Below, piece by piece: positions 1 to 9,691 of a stretch of 64,000 nt of DNA. The position numbers and the translations under genes are program-made. The DNA comes from Symsagittifera roscoffensis. Lineage: Eukaryota; Xenacoelomorpha; Acoela; Convolutidae. The stretch's first letter is position 1. Each line of letters opens with the position of its first letter. The stretch is taken from contig NC_087066.1 in the NCBI RefSeq assembly GCF_963678635.1, positions 61,226,875-61,290,874 on the forward strand, read 5' to 3'. The notes beneath the pieces were generated by a model. That model ran no database searches. It was not told the origin of the DNA and saw only the letters and a list, made by a program, of their open reading frames with translations.

Positions 1-906
1 GTCTTTCACTTGCAAACATGCCAGGCATGCATTCACCCACCTCTTACAGGCTTTCCTCAATCCTGGCCAATCGAACCTGTGAAGTATTCTTTGTTGCACT
101 TTGTCTATCCCCTGGTGCCCAATTTGATCATGTGATCTGAACAGCACCTCTGTCTGATATAATTGTGGTAGTATGATGAGGTTGTACTTGTGTAATATCT
201 TGTCTTCTTCTTTTCTCTTGCATGCTACAACCCCATCAGCCGTTTGATAGAGTAACTCTTTCCTCTCTTTGTAGAACTGGCTCAGGGTCTTGTAGCTGTC
301 TTCCTCAAGTTCCCCTTTCTCCTTAGACCCCGTTCGGATCCATTTGGAGAGATTGCTTGTCATCTTGTCATTCTTCTGGGCTCTTACCAGGTCCGACAGC
401 CTGTATCTCGCTCTGACATGTTCCTTCAGCGCCATGATCTGCCCATTCATCTCCCCAGGGTTGTGGACGTCGTCATTCAGCTTCACGCATACTATCCTTC
501 TCACCACCTTCATGTCTTCTTCCGGCACCAGATTTGTTCTCACATTCGAATTGCATGATAGCTCCCTGAATGGCTTCTTCGAAACTGCAATCCTTTCAAG
601 TTCTTCACCACCTCGTATCTCCTGCATGTCCAAGTTGAAGGTTCCTGAGGACGGATCTGTTTGTAGTTCCCTGTCGTGGTGTCTAATCTTTTCTTCTGCC
701 AATATCATGCAGAGACTATCTTGATTGTCACTGCTCGCTTCCGAATCCACATCCCACATTTCACACTCCCCGCACAAATTTTCTCCTTCAGTGTTTTCTT
801 CTTCTGTGGACGTGGACCGCTCCCCGGACTCTTGACCTGGTCCCAGGTATTCAGCTTCTTCCTTGAATTCCACTCTCTTTCTCCTGACTCTAGTCTGTTC
901 AAGTAA
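1..906 (-). pseudogene. pol C-terminal part: acidic spacer and integrase zinc-binding domain (partial)
   Basis: This is the continuation of the RNase H frame beyond the in-frame TAA at 907-909. It stays open for about 300 codons and runs off the left edge. The first ~120 codons are acidic and low in complexity (runs of E, D and S) and form a spacer with no recognised domain. Near the window edge a retroviral-type integrase HHCC zinc finger is visible: His in SHDQIGHQG, then FDWPGLRKAC and the paired cysteines of CLAC followed by LQVKD. The catalytic D,D,E core lies outside the window. This long frame after a single stop shows that the stop is recent or is bypassed. Integrase would insert the element cDNA. 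Confidence 0.85.
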
Positions 907-2439
907 TTAAGCTGGGATCTTTTCAACCAGTGACTGCACCACTTCCTTCCCATCTAGATTAGTCACCTTCGAGGTATTTTTATCACTAGCTGTCCCGTTC
1001 TTCCGCAGTATTGTGACCTCAGGTTCCTCTCTACAGTTTTCTTGAATCACGGGCTTATCATCTGCTAGTCTCTCGAGTAACCCCTTTAAGTCCTCGTCTA
1101 TTTGTGCTTCCCCCGTTTCTACTTGGTTGAGATCGTAGCCTTTTGCTTTGAGCGTCTCCCTCACGATCTTTGACTTAAGCATTATTCCTATAGGCATCCC
1201 TCGGTTCTTTCTTAAGATTGTTTTTTTCGTGGTTTCCTTTGGTAACTCGGGGTGATCTTCTATCGGTTTGCCTGATTTGTCCAACCATCTCGTGAGAGGA
1301 AGACTGTCATACGTTTCCTTGTCCATGAAGGAGAAGCCATCTTTGATTTCAGGTCTGTCTGCCTCCCTCTGTTCTTGTTTCTCGTAGAACTCCGTCTTCT
1401 TGCTCAAGCTGTCAGCATTTTGATGTTTGTCTCGTGTTCTGTGCTCAATTATCATATTGCATCTGTCCAGGCGAACTATCCACCTCCCAATGTAACTTTG
1501 GTCCATTGAGTACGTTTTCAGCCAGCTTAGTGCCCGGTTGTCGACTCGCAACTTGAATGGCTCGCTGCCTAGGTATGCCCTATATTTCTCGACAAAGGTA
1601 ACCACCGCGAACATCTCTGCTTTCGGTGCTCCGTACTTCATTTCCGTGTCACTTAGGACTTTGCTCCCGTACGCTATCGGTCTCAAGACTGTCTTCCCGT
1701 TCCACTCTTGTTCTTGGTGGAGGATTCCAGATATCGCTACTACCGACGCGTCCGTATCCAGTACGTACATCCCCTTCTCTGTTGGCATCCCTAGTACTGG
1801 TGCCTCGCACAACTCTTTCTTTCTTCTCTGAAATGACTCTTCTGCTGCGTTATTCCACGTGAACTTCTTGCCCTTGTGCCTCATTAACTGCTGCATCGGA
1901 TAAACCTTGTCTGCGTAGCCTTTGACAAATTCCCTATAGTAGTTTGCAAAACCCAGAAAGCTCATCAATTGGTGTTCCGTTTTCGGCGATTTCCAAGTTA
2001 GGACTGCCTCTACCGCGTCTGGATCTGGTCTGATGCCGTGTTTGTCCACCATCCTCCCCAAGTATTTTATCGAGTCCTTGAGTATCTCACACTTTGATGG
2101 TTTGCACTTCAGCCTCGACCTCTTCATACACGCAAATACTTCGTCAAGTCTTTCAATGTGGTCCTCTAGTGTGGGTGTCGCTATTACCACGTCATCCACA
2201 TAGCACATCACCAGATTGCCATACTTCTTCGTCACGCCTATCAGCGCGTGTGCCATCAACCGCTGAAACGTGGCTGTGGCATTGCAAAGTCCAAACGGCA
2301 TCCGTTTCCATTGAAACAGACCCAACTCGCAGGCAAACCCTGTCTGGTCCCTGTCCTGCTTCCTGAGTGGTACCTGCCAAAAAACCGAGCCTAAATCAAG
2401 AGTCGTAAAAAATTTTGCGTAACCTAACTTCGAGAGGCT
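907..2439 (-). pseudogene. pol middle part: reverse transcriptase palm/thumb and RNase H
   Basis: Bounded by an in-frame TAG (2440-2442) and an in-frame TAA (907-909). It begins just before the first catalytic Asp (LDLGS, about 12 codons after the TAG). It then shows the gypsy-type LFQWKRMPFGLCNA block and the YVDD catalytic pair with MCYVDDVVIATPT. The thumb includes KCEILKDSIKYLG. RNase H follows, with Asp in YVLDTDASVVAISG, Glu in APKAEMFAVV, Asp in LRVDNRALSW and the HQNADSLSK motif, so all acidic residues are kept. The last ~150 codons are spacer. There is no credible AUG for this piece alone, so it is an internal segment of pol and not an independent gene. It copies element RNA into cDNA inside virus-like particles. 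Confidence 0.93.
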
Positions 2440-3216
2440 CTAATCAATCCTAGGTATGAGATAGGCATCCTTCACCGTGACGGAGTTCAGGTATCGGAAG
2501 TCACAACAAAACCTCAACTGGTCGCCTTTCTTTTTGGCCATCACTACTCCACACGCCCACGGTGATTTGGATGGTTCTATCATGTCATACTCTAGTAGCG
2601 TTTCAATCTCCTTTCTACACGCATCCGATTTGTGTGGGGTCATGCGCCTCGCCCCCTCCCTGTGCGGTATTGGGTTTTCCTCAAGTTCTATTTCATGCTC
2701 AACAAAATTACAACACCCGATGTCTGCCTTATGTCTTGAAAAAACTTCTTCGTTCCGTTCTAGTAAGTCCTTGATGGCTTCGAGCTGCTCGTCCGTGAAC
2801 TTGCCTCTTAGGTGTTCAATATCCGGTAGAACCGGTTTATTACTCTGTATTTCGTCTAATGTGGGCCGTTCCGGGAAATTCGAACAGCTCGATAGTCCAT
2901 CGTCCGTCTCTGACTTAAGTGACTTCACAAGACCCGACGAATCTTTTATTTTATTCAATCGTCTCAAGATACAAATCTTGTCCCTATGATTGGGACAATC
3001 AACAACTTCATTTTGTTTATGGTTTTCAGTCATTTCATATCGAGTTTTAACAGGTAAAGCATATCCCAGTTTCCTCCCCCTCTGTATCGTGATTGGCATG
3101 TCAAGGGTATTCAACAAGACACTCACGCAGAGACCGCTCTTCGTAATCGAGAGGGATCTTCCTAAAACAGCAGCACTTTGACTATTTGGGTTGGGACTAC
3201 ACATACCTGCTTGTTG
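2440..3216 (-). pseudogene. pol N-terminal part: reverse transcriptase fingers
   Basis: This frame is -1 relative to gag and overlaps its end (3162-3216). The first ATG in the frame is 3204-3202. The N-terminal ~130 codons link protease to RT. RT fingers follow with the conserved EIELEEN and PHREGARRMTPHK region, MIEPSKSPWACGVVMAKKKG and LRFCCDFRYLNSVTVKDAY. The frame ends in TAG at 2440-2442, directly after IPRID, where Ty3/gypsy RTs continue without a break; the next codons in the same frame carry on the RT sequence. No canonical slippery heptamer is seen in the overlap, so how pol was expressed is unclear (see findings). Confidence 0.88.
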
Positions 3217-5966
3217 TCACTTGGTTCATTGTAATTTTTCATTCGTAAGCTTACAATCGCCGCCTCGTTCGCCTTTAGTCTCACCCTCCTACTCAAGAAT
3301 ACCGGTGCTTTGCTTTCATTTGCCATTATTAAATTTACCGGTTTGATTGCGTACCTCCTATCCGGGTTCCGTATCCTGAACATAGCGTTGTTTAGATCAA
3401 TCGCTACATCAAAGTTCCTGATGAAGTCTCTGCCTAAAATAAATTGGTCAGACTCGTCTAGGTTTTCTACCACAAGAAAGCTCATCCACAGGTTACGTTC
3501 CCCCAGATTGAGGGCTATTATCGGCGTTCTGCCCAACACCCGCAGGGCCCCCTTGTTTGCAGCTGACAACCGTATTCTCGAATCTATCAAATCATCTTTG
3601 TCGAAGCCCATTCGTTCCCAAGTTTCGAGTGGTATGACACTCAAGACTGCTCCCGTATCGAGTAACCCACGTAACTGAGTCTTTTTGCCACTTATGTCTA
3701 ACACGTGTCCTGTCACATCTGCCTCTGTCCCGATGTGCATCGCATCCTCTTCAAGCATGGCGCAGTGTCCGATCGATCTCACTTTCAACTCTTCCCTTCC
3801 CACGTAGATTTGCCCAATTAGGTCTTCATCACATGTTATCATTGTTTTGGTATAGATGTTGATTCCATCTATATTTAGCATCACTTCATGTGGACCATAA
3901 GCTTCCGTGTACCTGTTAACAACACGTACCGACTTGCTACCCCCTCTCGTGAGTAGTGCTCTCAACGCTCTAGAAGTCGTTTGTGGACTTATACAACTCA
4001 AGTAATCTGCGTACACATCAATGTGCATTATTGTCTGGTGACTTGGTTCGCTTAAGTTTCTCGTTACTTCGTGGCCGCCCACAGTGATTATTGACATTAT
4101 TCTTGCCCCAATCTTTGTTATGCCAAATGGCTTTCCTGTGACCATTTTTACTGTGTTGCAGTTTCCATTTTTTGTCGACCCCTCAGCAGCTTCTGCTATT
4201 GTTTGTGCGCAATTTAATGTTTCGTTCATTCTCTGTCTTTGGATCTCTTGCTTCAACCGTTGTTCTATTTCTTTCGCTGCCAGGTCTTGTTTCACTTTGT
4301 TGATGGCCTCCGCTGCCGCCTTCTCATAATCTATTTCTTGTGCGTTCTTTGCCGTGGCCTCTACTGCACTATTACATTGTGTTACAGCTTTCACTGTTTT
4401 CGTCGGTAGCTCCACATTTGGTCTTTCTAGGTCTTTCGTCTCAAATTCACCTTGTCTGTTTTTTTGGTTCTGCACTGCTGCTAGCGCCAACTTGTGTTTT
4501 GGATGACTCTGGTTCTTGACCGCTTCCCAAAACAACGGACAGTCCATCCTGAAGTGCCCCTCTTGGTTGCAGAAGAAGCATCTTGCACCTATTTTGATGA
4601 TCAAGCCACTATAGAACTCGTGTTCTTCCATCTGGCTCATATCTTCTTCATCGGGTGCATATCCCAAACTCTTCATGCCCTGTTTGTATGTCGTGCAATC
4701 CGCCACATGATGATCCGCCGACCCGCAGTTAGCACATGACCTGCGTTTGTCCATGTCATCTCTGGGCTTGTACCATGACGACCTCTGTGGCTGACTTCCC
4801 CCTTGTGTGTTCCTGTTGTCTGAGTACGAGTATTTCTTGGGTTTCATCAACAAGTACTCTCTTGACTTCTGCCTCATCTCTTCTGGAGTTGGTGCACTGT
4901 CTTTCGTCAATGTGTAGTACGTTGCTAACATCGTTCTCAAGTCATCACTCTTCACCCCATCAATGAACTTTGAGGCGATACTGAAGTTCCTTCGATTAGT
5001 AGATTCTTCCGGGTCACTCCTTCTTCTCAAGCTCTCAAGATCATCTAGGAACCTGTCAATCGATTCATCGTCCCTTTGTCTCCTCTTCTCAAATCGCATC
5101 ATCGCTTGATGACCCTTCATGCCTGAGCCGAATCTATTTAACAATATTTCAAAGATTTTGTCCGCTGTGTCGCGTTCCTCTTCTTTCTTCGCAACCACGC
5201 ATTTCAATGCCGTGCCTTCCAGATTGCTCAGTATCGCTGTGCATGCTTGCCTCTCATCGTTCAAGTTGCCTTGTTCTAAGTGCAACCTCATGACTTCTAC
5301 CCAAGTGTCAATGCACCCATCTGAATCATCTTTGAACTCCTTTGGTTTCTTGAAGGTTTTCCTGGATTTGTTGCCTCCTCTGTCACTCGAGTCGGTGTTC
5401 CTCGTGGCAAAGGCTTCTAGCGTCCTGTTCATCATTTCCCAGGTGCTTGCCCAAATCATGGCATCCGGTCCCACGTTGTTGTGAGTCGTGGAGTCCCCTG
5501 GACCACTAGTTGTGTTCACTGTTCCATTCTTTATAATGGCCCTGGCCCCCACCGGTGCCGTAATAGCGGCCTCCCTGGTTGCTGGTAACGGTGTTGACTG
5601 TCGTTTGTTCCTTTGAGGCTCCACGAAGTCCACTCTATTACCTTGTTTCCTCTCTGCAGCTGGCCTGTCTTGTTGTGTTGAATTCCTAAGAATAGCGTCT
5701 TGCTTTGTCTGTATTGCTCTTGAGCTCTCAGCCTGTTCCCTACTCATCGTATCCATTCTCGTTTCCAAACTCCCTAACTGGTAATTCACTGCGTCATATC
5801 GCTGCTTCATTTCCTGCATGTCTTTTCTGATGTTCTTCTCTCGCTCTTCATCAGTGTTTTCTACTTTGTCAGACATCTTCTGAAGCTTTTCCTCCGTCGC
5901 TCTCGCTAGATGGAAATAGTTGTCTAAGTACTCATGTTTGTTGTGTCTCATTTCTTTCTTTATCAC
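3162..5966 (-). CDS. Gag-protease polyprotein of the Ty3/gypsy element
   Basis: An open frame of about 934 codons. The N-terminal ~110 residues are charged and heptad-like, probably coiled coil. A gag capsid-like region follows (about residues 200-350, with KTFKKPKEFKDD and RFEKRRQRDDESIDRFLDDL). Two CCHC knuckles of form CX2CX4HX4C lie near residues 410 (CANCGSADHHVADC) and 465 (CFFCNQEGHFRMDC) and should bind element RNA. A glutamine/lysine-rich helical stretch separates them from a retropepsin domain with the active-site motif LLDTGAVLSVIP near residue 770 and the FILGRDFIRNFDV block. The first codon of the open stretch is GTG, so the true start is further upstream, in the broken segments up to 6574. 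It ends at TAG 3162-3164, overlapping pol. Confidence 0.9.
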   Translation of the reverse strand: MIKKEMRHNKHEYLDNYFHLARATEEKLQKMSDKVENTDEEREKNIRKDMQEMKQRYDAVNYQLGSLETRMDTMSREQAESSRAIQTKQDAILRNSTQQDRPAAERKQGNRVDFVEPQRNKRQSTPLPATREAAITAPVGARAIIKNGTVNTTSGPGDSTTHNNVGPDAMIWASTWEMMNRTLEAFATRNTDSSDRGGNKSRKTFKKPKEFKDDSDGCIDTWVEVMRLHLEQGNLNDERQACTAILSNLEGTALKCVVAKKEEERDTADKIFEILLNRFGSGMKGHQAMMRFEKRRQRDDESIDRFLDDLESLRRRSDPEESTNRRNFSIASKFIDGVKSDDLRTMLATYYTLTKDSAPTPEEMRQKSREYLLMKPKKYSYSDNRNTQGGSQPQRSSWYKPRDDMDKRRSCANCGSADHHVADCTTYKQGMKSLGYAPDEEDMSQMEEHEFYSGLIIKIGARCFFCNQEGHFRMDCPLFWEAVKNQSHPKHKLALAAVQNQKNRQGEFETKDLERPNVELPTKTVKAVTQCNSAVEATAKNAQEIDYEKAAAEAINKVKQDLAAKEIEQRLKQEIQRQRMNETLNCAQTIAEAAEGSTKNGNCNTVKMVTGKPFGITKIGARIMSIITVGGHEVTRNLSEPSHQTIMHIDVYADYLSCISPQTTSRALRALLTRGGSKSVRVVNRYTEAYGPHEVMLNIDGINIYTKTMITCDEDLIGQIYVGREELKVRSIGHCAMLEEDAMHIGTEADVTGHVLDISGKKTQLRGLLDTGAVLSVIPLETWERMGFDKDDLIDSRIRLSAANKGALRVLGRTPIIALNLGERNLWMSFLVVENLDESDQFILGRDFIRNFDVAIDLNNAMFRIRNPDRRYAIKPVNLIMANESKAPVFLSRRVRLKANEAAIVSLRMKNYNEPSDNKQVCVVPTQIVKVLLF

Positions 5967-6023
5967 ATGCTGTGCTTCAGTTTCTCATCTATCTGATCTA
6001 GTTTCGCTATCAAGTCGCTTAAC

Positions 6024-6449
6024 TCAAGAGTTGTCGTTCCATGGTCCGTTGTTGTCCTGTAGTTGATCGGTCTCTGTCGTTCTCGTGGATACTGTTCCGA
6101 ATGTTTTGCTTTTCTCAACCTTCGTCTCTTCCACTGCTGCGTCCTTCGATCTCATTCCGACCATCATTGCTAATCTTTCAGTAAAAGACGTTCTCTTTTG
6201 AGACTCATCCTTCACTGTTTCTTGCGTGTTGCCTGTTGTGTCTTCCGCGTTGTCTATCGGTGAGAACTCTATGGGATTCGGGTTAGGTTCTTCCGCATTA
6301 GGCATTGGAGTTGACTCTGTCGTCTTCTTTCCTGCTTCATCCACACTTTGATCAGGTGTCTCTAGATCAATCTCGATGATGGGTTCTACTCGTTTCTCTT
6401 CTATGCCCTTTTTTGCTTTGTTCTCATGGTACTCCTCGTGCTGACCATA
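6024..6449 (-). pseudogene. gag N-terminal region, separated fragment
   Basis: Open from just after a TAG at 6450-6452 to TGA at 6024-6026, in the same frame as the main gag ORF. It is rich in E, T, P and K (for example IEIDLETPDQS and EEPNPNPIEF) and has no recognised domain. Between 6026 and 5966 the gag frame has two stops (TGA, then TGA near 5983). A different frame over the same 60 bp reads as an amphipathic heptad helix, so two compensating small indels are likely. The frame has no AUG of its own. It is best read as the middle of the gag N-terminus. Confidence 0.65.
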
Positions 6450-6574
6450 CTAACTGAAAAGTTCTTCTTTGTTATCTTCGGACCCATTGATGTTGTTTTA
6501 CGTAGCGACGAGTTATACTTTGTCTTCGCTTCGGTAGATATCTTCTCAGCTACCGGTACCCTGCTCCGCCTCAT
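6401..6574 (-). pseudogene. putative start of gag (57 codons)
   Basis: A short frame starting with ATG at 6574-6572 and ending at TAG 6401-6403. It is basic (MRRSRVPVAEK and many K, R and T). Its end overlaps the next gag fragment, in another frame, at an A6 run (plus-strand TTTTTT near 6409-6414). A homopolymer length change would join the two, so this is probably the real gag start. It is too short and basic to assign a function by itself. Unsure, but it is the only well placed ATG upstream of the gag fragments. Confidence 0.5.
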
Positions 6575-6834
6575 TATTTACAATTGTTACTATTTACAGT
6601 ATTACTACCTACAAGATTCTACTCTAAAGTTAAAACCTCTTTTGAAAAAAAGTTTTTCTAAAAAGAAATCGACGATTTGCTGAAAACAACTTTTCTTAAG
6701 CTCTTGAAAATTTTATGTGTTAGAATAGGATAGGGAATATGATCTTACAATTGGTTACTTCAACCTGACTTAGTACTCTTTTAGTGCCCCCTTCCTATTA
6801 TTCAGTTTTGTCCCAGTACTTCTTGTTAGTATCC
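6575..6834 (-). other. untranslated leader between minisatellite and gag
   Basis: About 260 bp, AT-rich on the gag side, with no open frame. A tRNA primer-binding site (TGG followed by a tRNA 3' complement) would be expected near its upstream end if an LTR ends here. I see TGGGGATACTAAC on the minus strand next to the minisatellite but cannot match it to a tRNA by eye. Confidence 0.4.
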
Positions 6835-8690
6835 CCAGACTAGTGTCCCAAGACCAATGGCCCAAGACCAACGTCCCAAGACTAATGTCCCAAGACCAAT
6901 GGCCCAAGACCAACGTCCCAAGACTAATGTCCCAAGACCAATGGCCCAAGACCAATGTCCCAAGACCAATGGCCCAAGACCAATGTCCTAAGACCACTGT
7001 CCCAAGACTAATGTACCAAGACCACTGTCCCAAGACCACTGTCCCAAGACCAATGTCCCAAGACCAATGTCCCAAGACCACTGTCCCAAGACCAATGTCC
7101 CAAGACTAACGTCCCAAGACCAATGGCCCAAGACTATTGTCCCAAGGCCAATGTCCCAAGACTAACGTCCCAAGACCAATGGCCCAAGACCAACGTCCCA
7201 AGACTAATGTCCCAAGTTCAATGGCCCAAGACCAACGTCCCAAGACTAATGTCCCAAGACCAATGGCCCAAGACCAATGTCCCAAGACCAATGGCCCAAG
7301 ACCAATGTCCCAAGACCACTGTCCCAAGACTAATGTACCAAGACCACTGTCCCAAGACCAATGTCCCAAGACCAATGTCCCAAGACCACTGTCCTAAGAC
7401 CAATGTCCCAAGACTAACGTCCCAAGACCAATGGCCCAAGGCCAATGTCCCAAGACTGATGTCCCAAGACCAATGACCCAAGACCAACGTCCCAAGACTA
7501 ATGTCCCAAGACCAATGGCCCAAGACCAATGTCCCAAGACCAATGGCCCAAGACCAATGTCCCAAGACCACTGTCCCAAGACTAATGTACCAAGACCACT
7601 GTCCCAAGACCACTGTCCCAAGACCAATGTCCCAAGACCAATGTCCCAAGACCACTGTCCCAAGACCAATGTCCCAAGACTAACGTCCCAAGACCAATGG
7701 CCCAAGACCAACGTCCCAAGACTATTGTCCCAAGGCCAATGTCCCAAGACTAACGTCCCAAGACCAATGGCCCAAGACCAACGTCCCAAGACTAACGTCC
7801 CAAGACCAATGGCCCAAGACCAACGTCCCAAGACTATTGTCCCAAGGCCAATGTTCCAAGACTAACGTCCCAAGACCAATGGCCCAAGACCAACGTCCCA
7901 AGACTAATGTCCCAAGACTAATGTCCCAAGACCAATGGCCCAAGACCAATGTCCCAAGACCAATGGCCCAAGACCAATGTCCCAAGACCACTGTCCCAAG
8001 ACTAATGTACCAAGACCACTGTCCCAAGACCACTGTCCCAAGACCAATGTCCCAAGACCAATGTCCCAAGACCAATGTCCCAAGACTAACGTCCCAAGAC
8101 CAATGGCCCAAGACCAACGTCCCAAGACTATTGTCCCAAGGCCAATGTCCCAAGACTAACGTCCCAAGACCAATGGCCCAAGACCAACGTCCCAAGACTA
8201 ACGTCCCAAGACCAATGGCCCAAGACCAACGTCCCAAGACTATTGTCCCAAGGCCAATGTTCCAAGACTAACGTCCCAAGACCAATGGCCCAAGACCAAC
8301 GTCCCAAGACTAATGTCCCAAGACTAATGTCCCAAGACCAATGGCCCAAGACCAATGTCCCAAGACCAATGGCCCAAGACCAATGTCCCAAGACCACTGT
8401 CCCAAGACTAATGTACCAAGACCACTGTCCCAAGACCACTGTCCCAAGACCAATGTCCCAAGACCAATGTCCCAAGACCACTGTCCCAAGACCAATGTCC
8501 CAAAACCAATGTCCCAAGACCAATGTCCCCAGACCAATGTCCCAAGACTGTTTCGTACCAAGACTGCTCTGGTCCAAGACTGTTCCAAGGCTGCACTGTC
8601 CCAAGACTATCCCAAGACTGTGTTGCCCCAAGACTGTCTCCAGAGTGCAATGTCCCAAGACTTCTTCGGTACTGTCCCAAGACTCGTCAC
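6835..8690. repeat. 14-bp minisatellite, about 130 units, CCAAT-rich, with higher-order repeats
   Basis: Units are variants of CCCAAGACCAATGT (last bases GT, GG or CGT; ACC or ACT in the middle). A marker unit ATGTACCAAG recurs near 7011, 7333, 7585, 8005 and 8411, at spacings of 322, 252, 420 and 406 bp, all multiples of 14. The 406-bp (29-unit) block is nearly identical in its last two copies, for example the rare ATGTTCCAAG at 7851 and 8257. The right end (about 8530-8690) is degenerate (CCAAGACTGT variants), as expected for an array that expands from its interior. Because 14 is not a multiple of 3 and the unit lacks stops in several frames, long open frames on both strands are by-products. 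Confidence 0.97.
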
Positions 8691-9039
8691 TGAGTGTCTG
8701 GATATCGGGTCTCTTCTTCTTCGTTGTAGGACTATTTAACCACTGTACCTTTTACCACCACTTGAGCTCTTGTAAAAATTTTCACAAAATCCCAATCTTA
8801 ATGGTCGAAACCCAAATATTGATCCAGTCTTTTCAGGCTATTTGAAACTCTAATTTCCCCGCAGGTGTCTTGTGATCACCTGTTCGTTAAAATACCAACA
8901 ACAATTTTTTACCAAAACATAAAATTTTAAACTGGAAAAAATTTCAAAAACAGATGGGTGAATTCTCCTGAAACTCAAGGTTGACTGATGTCAATCTTTG
9001 TCCGAAAAAAAGTCTGGTACCCGATTGCCACGCGTTTTC

Positions 9040-9305
9040 CTCCCCCCTGCTAGCGATCTTATGGGGTATCACAAAAACTGTCTATATCCGTTCCCCCCTA
9101 CCGATCCGACCAGGGTACCTACCTTAACCTGATTCTAATTTTGGATATCCGCTTCCTGTAACCAACGCGTGTAAATATCTAATGTAACTACGTCGACGAT
9201 GCCGAGCAATTAGTTACCCTAATGTCCCCCCTTTTTACAATTTATAACCGCTAACCTCTAACTTAACCAGCCCCCCGTCTAACCTCCCCCCTCTTTAGCC
9301 CCCTC
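9040..9305 (-). other. cluster of C5-C6 tracts (G-tracts on minus strand), includes a polypurine-tract-like site
   Basis: At least six runs of five or six C occur within 270 bp (near 9042, 9096, 9226, 9271, 9286 and 9298). On the minus strand 9236-9225 reads AAAAAGGGGGGA, the shape of a polypurine tract that primes plus-strand cDNA in LTR elements. The three tracts at 9270-9303 could support a G-quadruplex only with loops of 8-9 nt, so that is weak. Confidence 0.4.
9240..9246 (-). promoter_or_regulatory. TATA-like box
   Basis: TATAAAT on the minus strand, followed 4 nt later by the polypurine-like tract and then about 25 nt further by CATTAGGG. It could be an LTR promoter TATA box for the gag-pol element. 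AT content alone makes such a match common, so confidence is low. Confidence 0.25.
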
Positions 9306-9553
9306 CTAAGCCGAAAAATTCCTTAAGCGCCGGGTGCTAAACCTCTCGAGTGAAAACCGTAGACCTGTTTCCAGGCCTGCTTGTGCAAAAACTTCCTCAA
9401 AACAATGGGACTCCGCTTATCCAATTTTACACTTATCTCCTATAATGTAATGTGGATTCTAACGATACCCGTTGCCCAACTTGAGAACACCCTTGTGCGT
9501 CCTCTTGTGGTGATCCTGTGCTGGTTGTCTCTGTTCCGCACTTGACAGCAGCA

Positions 9554-9691
9554 CACTTTCCCACTTGGCTGGTCACCCTTTCCAGTCAAGTCTCCCAGTG
9601 GTCCGGTTCGATCCTTGTGAACCACTTTCCCACTCGACTGGTCACCTCTTCCAGTCAAGTCTCCTAGTGGTCCGGCTAGGTTGCAATCTGT
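9554..9691. repeat. 69-bp tandem duplication (two diverged copies)
   Basis: The first copy starts at 9554 (CACTTTCCCACTTGGCTGG) and the second at 9623 (CACTTTCCCACTCGACTGG). They differ at a handful of positions. The period is a multiple of three, and on the minus strand both copies read GPLGDLTG-GDQ-SGKV inside a 99-codon frame (9440-9739). There is no other sign that this frame is used. Confidence 0.85.

Larger units (their letters stand above)
1..6838 (-). mobile_element. Ty3/gypsy-type LTR retrotransposon, internal region, truncated at left edge
   Basis: Reading right to left on the minus strand the order is leader, gag with two zinc knuckles, aspartic protease, reverse transcriptase (YVDD), RNase H, a long spacer and the zinc-binding start of integrase. 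RNase H before integrase is the Ty3/gypsy order. No LTR can be proven inside the window: the 3' half lies left of position 1, and the 5' LTR would have to lie in or beyond the minisatellite at 6835-8690. The copy is damaged by a frame change near 6405, stops and a frame change at 5966-6026, an in-frame TAG at 2440-2442 and an in-frame TAA at 907-909, but the protein sequence is otherwise well kept, so it looks fairly young. Inactive as it stands. Confidence 0.9.

Noticed and set aside
6770-8845. Many long open frames on both strands (up to ~200 codons)
   Set aside because: They are translations of the 14-bp minisatellite, which lacks stops in several frames; no unique domain or start context.
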